In this document: positions 1 through 8,500 of the stretch, piece by piece
How positions within the stretch are numbered: the stretch's first letter is position 1
Layout of the letters: each line of letters opens with the position of its first letter
Source of the DNA: an uncultured Coriobacteriaceae bacterium
GTDB lineage: Bacteria; Actinomycetota; Coriobacteriia; Coriobacteriales; QAMH01
Reading direction: 5' to 3'
Assembly (NCBI GenBank): GCA_900544245.1
Contig: UQUH01000008.1
Span: 1 to 48,839 of the forward strand
DNA: 48,839 bases
Notes under the pieces: generated by a model
The model's database searches: none
The model's input: only the letters and a program-made list of their open reading frames with translations
Told to the model about the DNA's origin: nothing
Made by a program: the position numbers and the translations under genes

Positions 1-1134
1 AGCTGGTATGTCCAGCCGTGCCGGCTCGGGGGCGAAGCAGCTGCGGATGAAGCTACCGCCGTTGCAATGCGCGATGGATACCGCATGCTTTGCCCAGTAA
101 CGCGCGAGGGCCTTGATGGTGTATGCGGGAATCCCGCAGATCTTCTCGGCCCACTTGGGCGTCTTGGGCACGCCATCCTCGCCGCCCAGGACATAGTACT
201 TGAAGTTCTCGAAGCCCACGGCATGCGTCTCGAGGTAGTCCTTGTCGTACGTATCTTCCTTGATCCAGGTGTAGGCGATTGCGAGCTGCAGGGCGGCGTC
301 GGTGTTGGGAAGCACGGGAATCCACTTGTCCGCATGGACGCCGTTGGCATAGTTGACGTCGGGCGCGATGTGGATTTGCCTCACGCCGATTTCCGTGAAC
401 CAGAAGCACAGGCGGCTTGCCATCTGTCCGCCCCATCCCAGCGGCGTCGTCTCGGGGTCGCATCCCCAGAACAGCACGGCATCGCCGTTTTCCGAGATGT
501 CCTTGATGATGTTGTTCTGGAGGTTTTGCTGGCCGAGGGGATCCATGCCCCAGATGTGCTTGGCGCCCCAGTACCAGCCTTCCCAGGAGTCCGGCTGACG
601 GGACTGGATCGTGAATCCACCGCAAAGGTCCAGCAGCTGGGAGATACAGCCGTGCGAGGCGTGGACGACCTTCGTCTCGCCGTGGCCGTCGATTTCCAGC
701 AAGATGGACTCCGGACCGTATTCGTCGTGCATGCGCTTTATCTCGGCAGCGCAAATCTCGGCTGCCTCGTCCCAGGAGATGCGCTCGTAATCAGACGACC
801 CGCGGTTCTGGGGGTTGCGCTCGCCATCGGGGTCCCAATCGACGCGCTTCATGGGGTAGGGGATGCGGTTCTTGGAGTAGACGCGCTTTTTGTAGCATAG
901 CGAGAGCGGGGACATGTGGGTCTTGAAGCCCGGCTCGAATACATGGCCCCTTGCCTCGATCTTCCAGGCATTCAGCTCCTCGGGGGTCTGATGCTCGTCA
1001 AAGTGGAAGGGACGAATGCGGATGATCTTATCGTTCTCCTCGTCGATGTCGACAGTACAGGCGTTGCTCCCCAGGCCAAAGCTGTCAAAGCCCAGGCCCT
1101 TGATTATGGGAGTGCCCTTCACATCGTTGCTCAT
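1..1134 (-). CDS. Pyrogallol transhydroxylase/catechol dehydroxylase-like bis-MGD enzyme, large subunit (C-terminus beyond window)
   Basis: The first 378 codons of a molybdopterin oxidoreductase are open to the window edge. The ATG at 1134 follows AGGAGAAGGAGC. The N-terminus lacks the CxxCxxxC cluster motif of most DMSO reductase family members. It has the features of the pyrogallol-phloroglucinol transhydroxylase large subunit (AthL): WKIEARG near residues 58-63, RIPYPMKR near 90-97, SDYERISWDEA near 114-124 and PDSWEGW at 181-187. In AthL the Asp-Ser of that last motif are the catalytic Asp174 and Mo ligand Ser175; here they are D182 and S183. H151 lies where AthL His144 would align. Gut Coriobacteriia use this family to dehydroxylate catechols, so an aromatic hydroxyl-transfer or dehydroxylation role is likely; the substrate is unknown. 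It is the last gene visible in a four-gene operon with the genes up to 4166. Confidence 0.88.
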   Translation of the reverse strand, partial: MSNDVKGTPIIKGLGFDSFGLGSNACTVDIDEENDKIIRIRPFHFDEHQTPEELNAWKIEARGHVFEPGFKTHMSPLSLCYKKRVYSKNRIPYPMKRVDWDPDGERNPQNRGSSDYERISWDEAAEICAAEIKRMHDEYGPESILLEIDGHGETKVVHASHGCISQLLDLCGGFTIQSRQPDSWEGWYWGAKHIWGMDPLGQQNLQNNIIKDISENGDAVLFWGCDPETTPLGWGGQMASRLCFWFTEIGVRQIHIAPDVNYANGVHADKWIPVLPNTDAALQLAIAYTWIKEDTYDKDYLETHAVGFENFKYYVLGGEDGVPKTPKWAEKICGIPAYTIKALARYWAKHAVSIAHCNGGSFIRSCFAPEPARLDIPA

Positions 1135-1213
1135 GCTCCTTCTCCTCTCATGCGTGGTTCTTTCTATCGGTCATGATGGTGCCGCGAGCCATGCGTCCAG
1201 ACAGCCCGGATGA

Positions 1214-1441
1214 CTATGCGCCCGGCTTGGGTGGGGTCGGTACCGTGGGGACCTTGATTCCCGGGGCGGGAACGGCCGGAGCGCCGGGAGCGCCGGGTAC
1301 GGTTGGGATGCCGGCTGAAGGAGGTGCGGGGTCGGCCTTGGCTCCGCAGTTGGGACACTGGTCCAAGGTGGGATCGACCTCTGCCCCGCATTTGGGGCAT
1401 TTCACGGGGCCGGCATCAAGGGAAGGTGGTCTGAAGCACAT
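1214..1441 (-). CDS. Small zinc-ribbon protein with proline-rich tail
   Basis: 75 residues. Two CxxC knuckles (C15/C18 and C29/C32, CPKC and CPNC) form a zinc ribbon, followed by a roughly 40-residue Pro/Ala/Gly-rich tail of PTVP and APG repeats. The ATG at 1441 is preferred over an upstream in-frame ATG at 1486 because AAAGGAAAG lies just before it and the upstream extension is Lys-rich and unlike a protein start. It sits between the ferredoxin gene and the transhydroxylase-like gene, in the same direction. No catalytic function can be read. A role as a chaperone or redox/metal accessory for the neighbouring molybdoenzymes is an inference from position only. Confidence 0.7.
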   Translation of the reverse strand: MCFRPPSLDAGPVKCPKCGAEVDPTLDQCPNCGAKADPAPPSAGIPTVPGAPGAPAVPAPGIKVPTVPTPPKPGA

Positions 1442-1504
1442 GATCTTTCCTTTCTTTTTTGTGCCCTCCTTGTCAGGGGGAGGCAAATTTCACGGTAATT
1501 GAGC

Positions 1505-1536
1505 GCCGGCGGGGGGGCTGGATGGCACCCGCCGGC
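1505..1536 (-). other. Intra-operon stem-loop
   Basis: A 9-bp perfect stem (1505-1513 with 1528-1536, GCCGGCGGG/CCCGCCGGC) encloses a 14-nt loop just downstream of the ferredoxin stop. No T-tract follows in the direction of transcription, so it may be an RNA-processing or stability element or a weak attenuator rather than a full terminator. Confidence 0.4.
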
Positions 1537-1547
1537 ACAAGGAGGGC

Positions 1548-1871
1548 CTAGGTAAAGAGCGCCACTTTTGGCTTGTTCAACTTGTCCTTCAGCTCTTCGA
1601 AGGTTCCGACGTAGATGCAGCCAGCTTGGCAATGTTGCATGCAGCTCGGGACCTTGCCCGCGGCCTGCCGGGGTGCGCAGCGGTTGCAGCGGTCTGTGGG
1701 AACGGGAATGAACTCGTATTGCCACTTTCGCTCGCTGAGCTGGTCGGGACCGATCTGATGCAGCTTGATGCCGTATTTGTCGGGCCCGAGGCCGTTTTCC
1801 TGCTGGCAGGCTATCTCACAGGTGTGGCAGCCGGAGCAGTACTCGTAGTCGATGGTGATCATCTGTCTCAT
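1548..1871 (-). CDS. Dicluster 4Fe-4S ferredoxin subunit of molybdoenzyme
   Basis: 107 residues. The N-terminal motif CSGCHTCEIAC (C12, C15, C18, C22) and a second Cys group (C62, C65, C77, C81, C85; CNRC then CMQHCQAGC) can hold two [4Fe-4S] clusters, as in DmsB-type electron-transfer subunits. It is much shorter than DmsB (about 200 residues) and lacks the other two cluster sites. The ATG at 1871 has GGGGAG about 8 nt upstream and begins 6 nt after the stop of the 762-residue oxidoreductase, so the two are translationally close. It probably transfers electrons to or from that subunit; the downstream transhydroxylase-like subunit may share it, since no second Fe-S gene lies between them. Confidence 0.88.
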   Translation of the reverse strand: MRQMITIDYEYCSGCHTCEIACQQENGLGPDKYGIKLHQIGPDQLSERKWQYEFIPVPTDRCNRCAPRQAAGKVPSCMQHCQAGCIYVGTFEELKDKLNKPKVALFT

Positions 1872-1877
1872 CTCTCG

Positions 1878-4166
1878 TCACTCCCCAATCTTCTCGATGC
1901 TGCAAAGCTGCGATTTGTACGAGGCACCCAATCCGACCTTGCCGGGACGCATGGGAACCAGCTTGTTCACGTTGGACTCCATGACGCCGAAGAGCGTGCC
2001 GTCTTCCGGTCCCCGCTCCGGGAACCACCAGGCATGGTCAGCGGATACGGTGTCCTTGCGGATGCGTACGGTGAGGTGCGCCTTGTGCTTGCACGATCCG
2101 TACTGGTTTTCGAGCTTCACCCAGTCGCCTTCGTCGATGCCGTACTTCGCCGCGGTTTCGGGGTGAATCAGCACGGTCGGTTCCGGATGCAGTCTGCGCA
2201 TGGAAGGGCTCTGGCGATGTTCAGAGTGGAAGAAGCCCCAGGGGCGTGCGCCGGTCGTGAGCACCAGGGGGTACTTCTCGGCAAGTTCCGGGCAGGATAC
2301 CGGGCTTTCCGGTGGCTCTTCGTAGTCTGCCAGAGGCGACAGGCCGAACTTGACCATCTCGGGACAATAGAAGTTGTAGCGACCCGTTGACGTGGCAAAC
2401 CCGACGCTTCCGTCCCACCGGAGCATGCCCTTCTCGTTCTTGTTGTACTCGAACTCGGGATAGGCCCAGGTGCGCTCTCGCAGTTCCTCGTAGGTGTAGC
2501 CGGTATCGCGCAGCAGGTAGTCGTAGAAACCCTCCTCGTCATCCCATTGCTTGTATTCGTCCGTCGTGAAGTGGCTTCCGACCTCGTAGATGATTCGCTG
2601 GTCGGACTTGCATTCGCCAAGGGGTTCGACGGCCTGGGCAATGGCACCAAGGGCGTAGGGCTGGTGTCCGGTGATGCCGATGCGCTCGGCGAAGCACGCT
2701 GCGGGCAAGATGACGTCTGCGCATGCCAGCGCCGTCGGCGTCATGAACAGGTCCACGACGACGTTGAAGTCCGTGTTCTGCAGCGCCGGCAGGATGCGCT
2801 GGGGCTGGGCTCCCATGCACGCGATGGCGTTGTTCTGCATCATGAACATGGCCTTGATGGGATAGGGCTCGCCGGTTTCCATCGCCTTGAGCAACATGTC
2901 GGGGCTGATCGCCGCCATCGCCTTGAGGGCCGGATAGTCGAAGTTCATGGTTCGGCCCTGGTCCTTCACGGGCTCCGAGCACTCGGCCCATACCCTGTCA
3001 CGCGGCATCCACGTCACGCTCATGTCCCATACCGGATTGGCGGCGACCATCGTGCCGGGCTTTTCGAAATTGCCCGTCAAGGCCATGAGGTCGAAGCAGG
3101 CCATGCCGGTGATGAAGCCCTCGGAGGTGTGGTCCATGGCAACGCCCCACTGCAGGCAGGCGTTCTTGGCGCGACCGAGTGCGCAGGCGGCCTCGACTAT
3201 CAGGTCCGCATCGACCCCGCAGGTCTCAGCTGCGAACTCGGGCGTGTATTTGGCGACGTTCTCCTTGAACTCATCGTATCCATAGCACCAGTAGTCGATG
3301 AAGTGCTGGTCCTGCAGGTCGTTCTGGATGATGACGTTGCACATGGCGAGTGCGAGGGCGCAGTCCGTACCGGGGCGCACCTGGAACCAGTATTCGGCCT
3401 TGCCGGCAAGCCAGGTAAGGGTGGGATCCATGACCATGAGCTTGCTACCGCGTTTCATGCACTCGACGATCCAGTGGCCCAGGGTGCCGTCGGAGTTGGC
3501 GACCACGGGATTGTTGCCCCAGACCAGAATGTACTCGGGGCGTTCCCACTCGGGATTGTCGTAGCGGTCGGGGAAGAACTGCGAGTAGTCGCAGATGTAG
3601 AGGCCACCAGCCTTCAGGGCCGTGGAGAAGATGCGGGGCGCGTAGCATGCCTGGCCGGAGAGGAAACCCGTGCCGTAGTTGGGGGTGCCGAAGTACTGCG
3701 CCATGAGGGGTCCGTACCCGTTGATGTCTCGACCGGTTCCCTGGGTGACCCAGATCGCCTCGGGGCCATAGGTATCGATGACCTTCTTCATCTCGCGTTC
3801 GATGATTTCGTATGCCTCGTCCCAGCTGATCTGGGTAAACGCGTTCTTGCCGCGGTCCTTCCTGTCTCGCTTCAGCGGATGGCGCAGACGGTCGGGATGG
3901 TAGAGCATTTCCTTGAAGGCGAGGCACCGCGGACACAGGCGACCTTGGTTGTACGGGTTCTCGGGATCGCCCTCGATCTTCTCCAGGACGCCGTCTTTGA
4001 CGTACATGAGAACACCGCAATTGTCGTGGCATCCCGGTCCCGAGCGCGCGTTCGAGCGAATGACGGTGTAGCCGTCCTCCTCCCATGTCCACTCGTGTCC
4101 GGTCGGATCGTCTTGAGTCGGTTGCCTGAGCGCGATGCGCTCCTCTTCCGTCAACTTATTTCCCAT
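1878..4166 (-). CDS. Molybdopterin (bis-MGD) oxidoreductase, DMSO reductase superfamily
   Basis: 762 residues, full length for the family. Cluster-type cysteines lie at C46, C50, C78 and C81 (PGCHDNC and CPRC); the canonical first Cys, some 3-7 residues before C46, is not there. ISWDEAYE near 113-120, LVWGNNP, and the C-terminal molydopterin-dinucleotide domain (LVLTTGARPWGFFHSEHRQ near 630) are typical. C174 in GQACYAPR is a plausible Mo ligand. No Tat signal is seen, so it should be cytoplasmic unless a missing partner exports it. First gene of the minus-strand operon; divergent from a LysR gene across a 218-bp region with palindromes. Substrate unknown; the linkage to an AthL-like enzyme suggests aromatic or hydroxylated compounds. 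Confidence 0.9.
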   Translation of the reverse strand: MGNKLTEEERIALRQPTQDDPTGHEWTWEEDGYTVIRSNARSGPGCHDNCGVLMYVKDGVLEKIEGDPENPYNQGRLCPRCLAFKEMLYHPDRLRHPLKRDRKDRGKNAFTQISWDEAYEIIEREMKKVIDTYGPEAIWVTQGTGRDINGYGPLMAQYFGTPNYGTGFLSGQACYAPRIFSTALKAGGLYICDYSQFFPDRYDNPEWERPEYILVWGNNPVVANSDGTLGHWIVECMKRGSKLMVMDPTLTWLAGKAEYWFQVRPGTDCALALAMCNVIIQNDLQDQHFIDYWCYGYDEFKENVAKYTPEFAAETCGVDADLIVEAACALGRAKNACLQWGVAMDHTSEGFITGMACFDLMALTGNFEKPGTMVAANPVWDMSVTWMPRDRVWAECSEPVKDQGRTMNFDYPALKAMAAISPDMLLKAMETGEPYPIKAMFMMQNNAIACMGAQPQRILPALQNTDFNVVVDLFMTPTALACADVILPAACFAERIGITGHQPYALGAIAQAVEPLGECKSDQRIIYEVGSHFTTDEYKQWDDEEGFYDYLLRDTGYTYEELRERTWAYPEFEYNKNEKGMLRWDGSVGFATSTGRYNFYCPEMVKFGLSPLADYEEPPESPVSCPELAEKYPLVLTTGARPWGFFHSEHRQSPSMRRLHPEPTVLIHPETAAKYGIDEGDWVKLENQYGSCKHKAHLTVRIRKDTVSADHAWWFPERGPEDGTLFGVMESNVNKLVPMRPGKVGLGASYKSQLCSIEKIGE

Positions 4167-4208
4167 GCTAATCCTCCTGAATATGAAGACGCTCTCTCGA
4201 CTCTACTT

Positions 4209-4270
4209 GGATTATATGGAGGCGATTCAGGAGGATATAATCCGAAAAGGGGATTACTGATGTTCTAATC
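4209..4270. promoter_or_regulatory. Divergent control region with two GATTA/TAATC inverted repeats and paired TATAAT boxes
   Basis: Arms GGATTATAT (4209-4217) and ATATAATCC (4235-4243) form a perfect 9-bp inverted repeat with a 17-bp spacer. A second pair, GATTA (4252-4256) and TAATC (4266-4270), follows. TATAAT occurs on the plus strand at 4236-4241 and on the minus strand at 4216-4211, so each arm carries a -10-like box, one for the lysR gene and one for the molybdoenzyme operon. No good -35 is seen. A LysR-type operator controlling both directions is the natural reading but is inferred. Confidence 0.5.
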
Positions 4271-4384
4271 GGATGGCCTCGTCGCGATGAAACGCAGTCA
4301 AATGAGGTGCATCTCCCGAAGAGGGACTGACTTGAGCTACCATGATGGACAAGAGGTACCGTTGCAGGAGGAATAGACTTCACC

Positions 4385-5314
4385 ATGCGCATCGACACGC
4401 TTTACGAGTTCATTTTGCTCGCGACCAACTTGAACTTCACCGATACCGCCAAGAGCTTCTTCATAGCCCAGTCCGCACTGAGCAATCACATCTCCAAGTT
4501 GGAGCGTGAGCTGGGTGCGAAACTGTTCACCAGGGACAACAGGTCCGTTGCCCTCACCAAGGTGGGAAAGACGTTTCTCGAAGACGCGAAGAAGATCGTC
4601 GCAGATTACGAGCGCGCTCTCGATAACGTGGCCATGTGCCGTCAGGGGACATCGTCGCTTCTGCGCATAGGGTTCCTCCTCGGATCCATCGGCTCCTTTC
4701 TTCCCGCGGCCTGCCTTCGTTACCGGGAAGAACATCCGGACGTCGAGTTCTCGCTCAAGGTCCTCGACATCGGCGAGGTCCAGGCGGCATTGAACGATGA
4801 TCAGATAGACATCGGATTCACGGTGTTCGCGCATGAATTGCAGGGCGGTGGATTCGACTATCGCGTCATCTACGAGGACCGCTACAAGCTGGCCGTCCCA
4901 AAGACCCATCACCTGGCAAAGAAGGAGAGTCTTCAGCTCGCGGACCTGAAGGGCGAGAAGCTAATGGCCCCTCGCTTCAACCCGCTCAAGGGCACTCTCG
5001 CCGAGATGAACGTCATGCTGCGCAATGCGGGAATCGAGGTGCTCAGCAACCAGCATGTCGTCGACGCCGCTTCGCTCATGACGACTTTGGTTGCCACGAA
5101 TCAAGTGGCGTTGGCGTTGGATCATCTGAGTGTCTACGATGGCCGTGGTGATTTGAAGTTCCTTCCCATCGAGGACGAGCGCATCAGAATTTGTGCTGGC
5201 CCCATGTGGCTGCGCTCCAACGACAAGGAGACCATAGTCCCCTTTGTGGAGTATCTATGCGATGCGTGTGTTGGCCTCACGAAAGAGGAGCTCTTCTCGG
5301 GCAGGCCGTTTTAA
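4385..5314 (+). CDS. LysR-family transcriptional regulator
   Basis: 309 residues, normal LysR length. The N-terminal winged HTH spans about 1-60 (NFTDTAKSFFIAQSALSNHI, then LGAKLF and LTKVGKTF). The substrate-binding domain starts near 90 (LRIGFLLGS) and has the two-lobed periplasmic-binding fold pattern. AGGAGG at 4366-4371 precedes the ATG. It is divergent from the molybdoenzyme operon and upstream of, and co-directional with, two carboxylate-type transporters, so it probably senses a small acid and controls uptake and metabolism on both sides. The recurring GATTA/TAATC motif in the nearby control regions may be its binding site. Confidence 0.9.
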   Translation: MRIDTLYEFILLATNLNFTDTAKSFFIAQSALSNHISKLERELGAKLFTRDNRSVALTKVGKTFLEDAKKIVADYERALDNVAMCRQGTSSLLRIGFLLGSIGSFLPAACLRYREEHPDVEFSLKVLDIGEVQAALNDDQIDIGFTVFAHELQGGGFDYRVIYEDRYKLAVPKTHHLAKKESLQLADLKGEKLMAPRFNPLKGTLAEMNVMLRNAGIEVLSNQHVVDAASLMTTLVATNQVALALDHLSVYDGRGDLKFLPIEDERIRICAGPMWLRSNDKETIVPFVEYLCDACVGLTKEELFSGRPF

Positions 5315-5420
5315 TCTAGCGCGATCGGCCTTTGCTGTATGCAGTTTCCGTATCAGTGCGTTTCATGAAAGGCTTCCCGCCGTGCACAGTATGCACAGCT
5401 GGGACCTTCGATATCTGTAT

Positions 5421-5450
5421 TTGGGGCTAAAGCCTCGGCCTTTCTATAAT
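5421..5450 (+). promoter_or_regulatory. Putative promoter of the MFS transporter
   Basis: TTGGGG (5421-5426), an 18-bp spacer and TATAAT (5445-5450) lie 77 bp before the MFS start. TAATC overlaps the -10 box (5447-5451), matching the half-site seen in the LysR intergenic region. A small inverted repeat GTGCA/TGCAC (5382-5386/5392-5396) lies upstream. Confidence 0.45.
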
Positions 5451-5526
5451 CCGCGGCGAGAGGGGTGACGGCTGTCCTTTGGCCTGCTCCCTGAACGGAT
5501 GAGTGCCATTCGGCAAGGAGAGCCCC

Positions 5527-6786
5527 ATGAAGAAACCGTTTTATGGAAACCGCCTGATTGGCATATTGGGGTTCATGTACTTCTGCTCGTCAGGAGTGAT
5601 TCTCCCTGCCGCCAACGTCATCAATCCCCTTATGCTCGAAGATGCCTCGATGGGGCTCACGGGCACCCTGTTGGGCATGGGCTTTTCTCTCTTCGTCCTC
5701 TTCCAGGGGCTGTCAGCGCCCGTTATCGGCGCCGTGATCGATCGCATCGGAGCAAGGCTCACCATGGCCATCGGTGCCGTCGCCCTGCTTGGGGCCTCGC
5801 TGGCCCTCGCCTTCCTGGTCTCGTCTCCCATCGCGTACTTCATCTGCTTCGGCATCATCGCGAGCGTGGGAGCGATGATGGCGGGCCAGCTCTCGACCCA
5901 AAGCACCATAGGCGCCTGGTTTGTCGCCCGAAGGGGCGTTGCCATGACGGCGACGATGTTCATCGGGGCAAGTTCCGCTTTCTTGCTGCCTCCCGTCATC
6001 GAGGCGATCATCGGCTCCTGCGGCGGCTCCTGGCATAGCGGGTGGTATCTGATCGCCGTCTTGAGTGTCGCCATGATTCCCGTGGCGCTCCTATTGGTCA
6101 AGAACAAGCCATCCGATCTTGGCCAGCTTCCAGATGGAGCCAGCGGTGCGGGCGATATGGCCGAGAAGCGCAAGGACTTCAAGGTTTTCAAGCGCGAGAA
6201 ATCGCTTGCCTTCCCCCAGGTTCTCAGAACCCCCGCCTTCTGGCTCATCGCCCTCGCGGCGACGGGAGGCTTTGCAGCCTACAGCTTTGCCACGTCCCAG
6301 GGCATGATTCACTTCACGACAATCGGCATCGAGCGCTCCGCCGTGGTCATGGGCGTTTCCGTCATGGGAGGCGCGAGCCTGCTGGGAAAGCTCGTCATGG
6401 GATCGCTGTCCGATAGGGTCGAGCCGGTGCGCATCATCAGCATCGCCGCCCTGCTCATCGCCGCGGGAATACTGACGGCTGCCGTCGCCTTCAACGGCGC
6501 CATGATGCTCATCTACTACTTCTGCACGGGATTCGGTTTCGGTGCCATCACGGCGACCTTTCCCACGGCAATCGCAAACTACTTCGGTGCCGGCGCGTTT
6601 TCCAAGAGCCTGGGCGTGGGCATATTCGTCACCACGATCATCGCCTCGGTTCTGCCTCTGGCAGGGGGTGTCATCTACGACGCTTGCGGATCCTGTTCCC
6701 CGGCGTTCTTCCTTGCCGCGGTGGTTGTCGTCTGCTGTGCGGTGTGTGGTTTCTTCGTCAGGTTCCCCAAGAGGTCAGTTATCTAG
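5527..6786 (+). CDS. MFS transporter, oxalate/formate antiporter-like
   Basis: 419 residues with about 12 hydrophobic segments in two halves, separated by a charged central loop around 200-225 (AEKRKDFKVFKREKS). The loop-2/3 motif is present as GAVIDRIGARLTM, and its counterpart in the second half as GSLSDRVEPVR. AAGGAG at 5515-5520 favours the ATG at 5527 over the in-frame ATG at 5503. The family exchanges small mono- and dicarboxylates. It lies between the LysR gene and a DASS transporter, so import of a substrate (or export of a reduced product) for the flanking molybdoenzyme and CoA-ester operons is a reasonable inference; specificity cannot be read. Confidence 0.85.
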   Translation: MKKPFYGNRLIGILGFMYFCSSGVILPAANVINPLMLEDASMGLTGTLLGMGFSLFVLFQGLSAPVIGAVIDRIGARLTMAIGAVALLGASLALAFLVSSPIAYFICFGIIASVGAMMAGQLSTQSTIGAWFVARRGVAMTATMFIGASSAFLLPPVIEAIIGSCGGSWHSGWYLIAVLSVAMIPVALLLVKNKPSDLGQLPDGASGAGDMAEKRKDFKVFKREKSLAFPQVLRTPAFWLIALAATGGFAAYSFATSQGMIHFTTIGIERSAVVMGVSVMGGASLLGKLVMGSLSDRVEPVRIISIAALLIAAGILTAAVAFNGAMMLIYYFCTGFGFGAITATFPTAIANYFGAGAFSKSLGVGIFVTTIIASVLPLAGGVIYDACGSCSPAFFLAAVVVVCCAVCGFFVRFPKRSVI

Positions 6787-6798
6787 TTTGCCAATCAG

Positions 6799-6809
6799 TA
6801 ATCGGATTA
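6799..6809. promoter_or_regulatory. GATTA/TAATC palindrome upstream of the DASS transporter
   Basis: TAATC-G-GATTA in the 152-bp gap before the transporter at 6939 uses the same half-sites as the region at 4209-4270. It is a candidate operator for the same LysR protein. The rest of the gap holds purine-rich sequence and the ribosome binding site AAAGGAGG. Confidence 0.3.
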
Positions 6810-6938
6810 TCGAATCACGACTTCCTCAAGCCCGTACATACAATCAAGCTAGAACTGGGAGGTTGGAGAGGAGGAGGGTTATAGAGGACATGAAGAAGTG
6901 AGAAATACCGATTTTCTAGTATCAAAGGAGGAAAAGGA

Positions 6939-8354
6939 GTGGAAAGTACAAACGCATCAATGCCAAAACGCCTGATTGGCATTGCCATTGCTGCAATCTG
7001 CATCATCGTATCTTGCTTCATTCCGGGCAGCGAGGCGCTATCCGCCGAGGGCGCTAGGGCCTTGGGCCTGCTGTTGGCCCTCGTCGCCTTGTGGATCACC
7101 TCTGCGCTGCCTCTGGGCGTCACCGCACTGCTCATCGTCGTGCTGTGTCCCGTGCTCGGAGTCGTGCCCAATCTCGGAGGCGCCATCGGTGGCTTCGCGA
7201 GTCCCCCGCTGTTCTTCATCATCGCGGTGTTCTCGCTGCCGGTCATCATGATGAAAACCAACTGGGGCGTTCGTCTCATGAACGCGCTTCTCAAGTGGAC
7301 GGGCAACAACACGCGCAAGCTCGTGCTCGGCTTCATGATCGCGACGACCATCGTCTCCATGATCATGTCCGACGTGCCCTGCACCGTCTTGTTCATGGGC
7401 TTCGCGCTCACGATCCTCAAAGCGGCGGATGCAAAGCCCCTCAAGTCCAACCTCGGACGCTGCCTCATGATCGGCATTCCCGTTGCGGCCGTCACCGGCG
7501 GCATGGCTACTCCCGCCGGTAGCTCCTTCAACGTGGTCGCGATGGGCATCATGCAGAAGGTGACCGGAGGCGCGGGCGTGTCCTTCCTGGACTGGGTTAT
7601 CGTCGCCCTGCCGGTCGTCATCCTCATGACTCCGATCACCTGGTTCTTCATCACCCAGATCTTCAAGCCCGAGCCCATTTCCGATTCTTGCCTGCAGGGC
7701 ATTCGCGACCAGGCTGCTGCAGCTACCAAGGTCGAGCCTCACGAGGTCAAGGCCATCATCATCATTGTCGGCCTGCTGGTGCTCTGGATTGTCGGCAACT
7801 GGGTTCCCCTGCTCAACGCGACCGTGGTGGCCCTCATCGGCCTGGCGGTCATGTTCCTTCCGGGCATCGAGCTTCTCTCGTGGAAGGAATTCCAGGAGTC
7901 CGTGCCCTGGGGTATCGTGATCATGTGCGGCACCATCATGTCCATGGGCAGCGTCGTCGAGAACACCGGCGCCGCCACGTTCCTTGCCGGACTCATCACC
8001 GACAGCGGCATCATGAGCCTGAACTTCGTCCTTGCCCTGGGCATCATGCTCGCCCTGCTGTACCTGCTCCACACGTTCTGCCCCATCGGCGTTGCCATCC
8101 TCGGCATCTTCCTGCCTGTTCTCATCACCATGTGCGCAGGCTTCGGGGTGTCCCCCGCGGTTCCCACCATCGCGCTGGCCGTCGTGGTCGCAGGCAACTA
8201 CATCGCCCCTGTGAATCCCACCGTCATGCTGACGTTTGGCGAAGGTTACTTCACCTTTGGCGATATGGTGAAGACGGGCATCGTTCCCGCCATCGCGCTC
8301 ATCGTCATCATGTCCCTGTGGATGCCCTTCATCTGCGGTGCCCTTGGAATATAG
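6939..8354 (+). CDS. DASS/SLC13-family anion (carboxylate) transporter
   Basis: 471 residues beginning at GTG 6939, preceded by AAAGGAGGAAAAG. About 11-12 membrane segments, with the paired helical-hairpin signature regions of divalent-anion:Na+ symporters: GGMATPAGSSFNVVAMGI near 187-204 (a variant of the first SNT motif region) and NYIAPVNPTVMLTFGEGYF near 424-442. The family carries succinate, citrate, tartrate, sulfate and related anions. The position suggests uptake of an acidic electron acceptor used by the neighbouring operons. It converges with the fixX end of the next operon at a strong hairpin. Confidence 0.88.
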   Translation: MESTNASMPKRLIGIAIAAICIIVSCFIPGSEALSAEGARALGLLLALVALWITSALPLGVTALLIVVLCPVLGVVPNLGGAIGGFASPPLFFIIAVFSLPVIMMKTNWGVRLMNALLKWTGNNTRKLVLGFMIATTIVSMIMSDVPCTVLFMGFALTILKAADAKPLKSNLGRCLMIGIPVAAVTGGMATPAGSSFNVVAMGIMQKVTGGAGVSFLDWVIVALPVVILMTPITWFFITQIFKPEPISDSCLQGIRDQAAAATKVEPHEVKAIIIIVGLLVLWIVGNWVPLLNATVVALIGLAVMFLPGIELLSWKEFQESVPWGIVIMCGTIMSMGSVVENTGAATFLAGLITDSGIMSLNFVLALGIMLALLYLLHTFCPIGVAILGIFLPVLITMCAGFGVSPAVPTIALAVVVAGNYIAPVNPTVMLTFGEGYFTFGDMVKTGIVPAIALIVIMSLWMPFICGALGI

Positions 8355-8432
8355 CTCTGAGGGTTCGAGTCGGGAAGCTTGCCAGCTCATCGAGCTTCCC
8401 GCCCATCCATCAAATGAGCTGCCCGCATAGGA

Positions 8433-8472
8433 AAGGGCCCCGGGAATTCGCTGAGGAATTCCCGGGGCCCTT
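8433..8472. terminator. Bidirectional terminator-like hairpin
   Basis: A 17-bp perfect stem (8433-8449 with 8456-8472) with a 6-nt loop lies between converging genes. It contains an EcoRI-like GAATTC core and GGGCCCC. The T-run after it is short (TT on the plus strand, CCCTTTC on the minus), but the location and stem strength fit a shared terminator. Confidence 0.75.
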
Positions 8473-8500
8473 CGCGTGCATCCCAAAGGTGATTCCCGCC

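Noticed and set aside
2547..4268. A 573-codon open frame on the plus strand opposite the 762-residue oxidoreductase
   Set aside because: It is antisense to a protein with clear family motifs, shows Val/Gly/His-rich low-specificity composition, and is explained by high GC.
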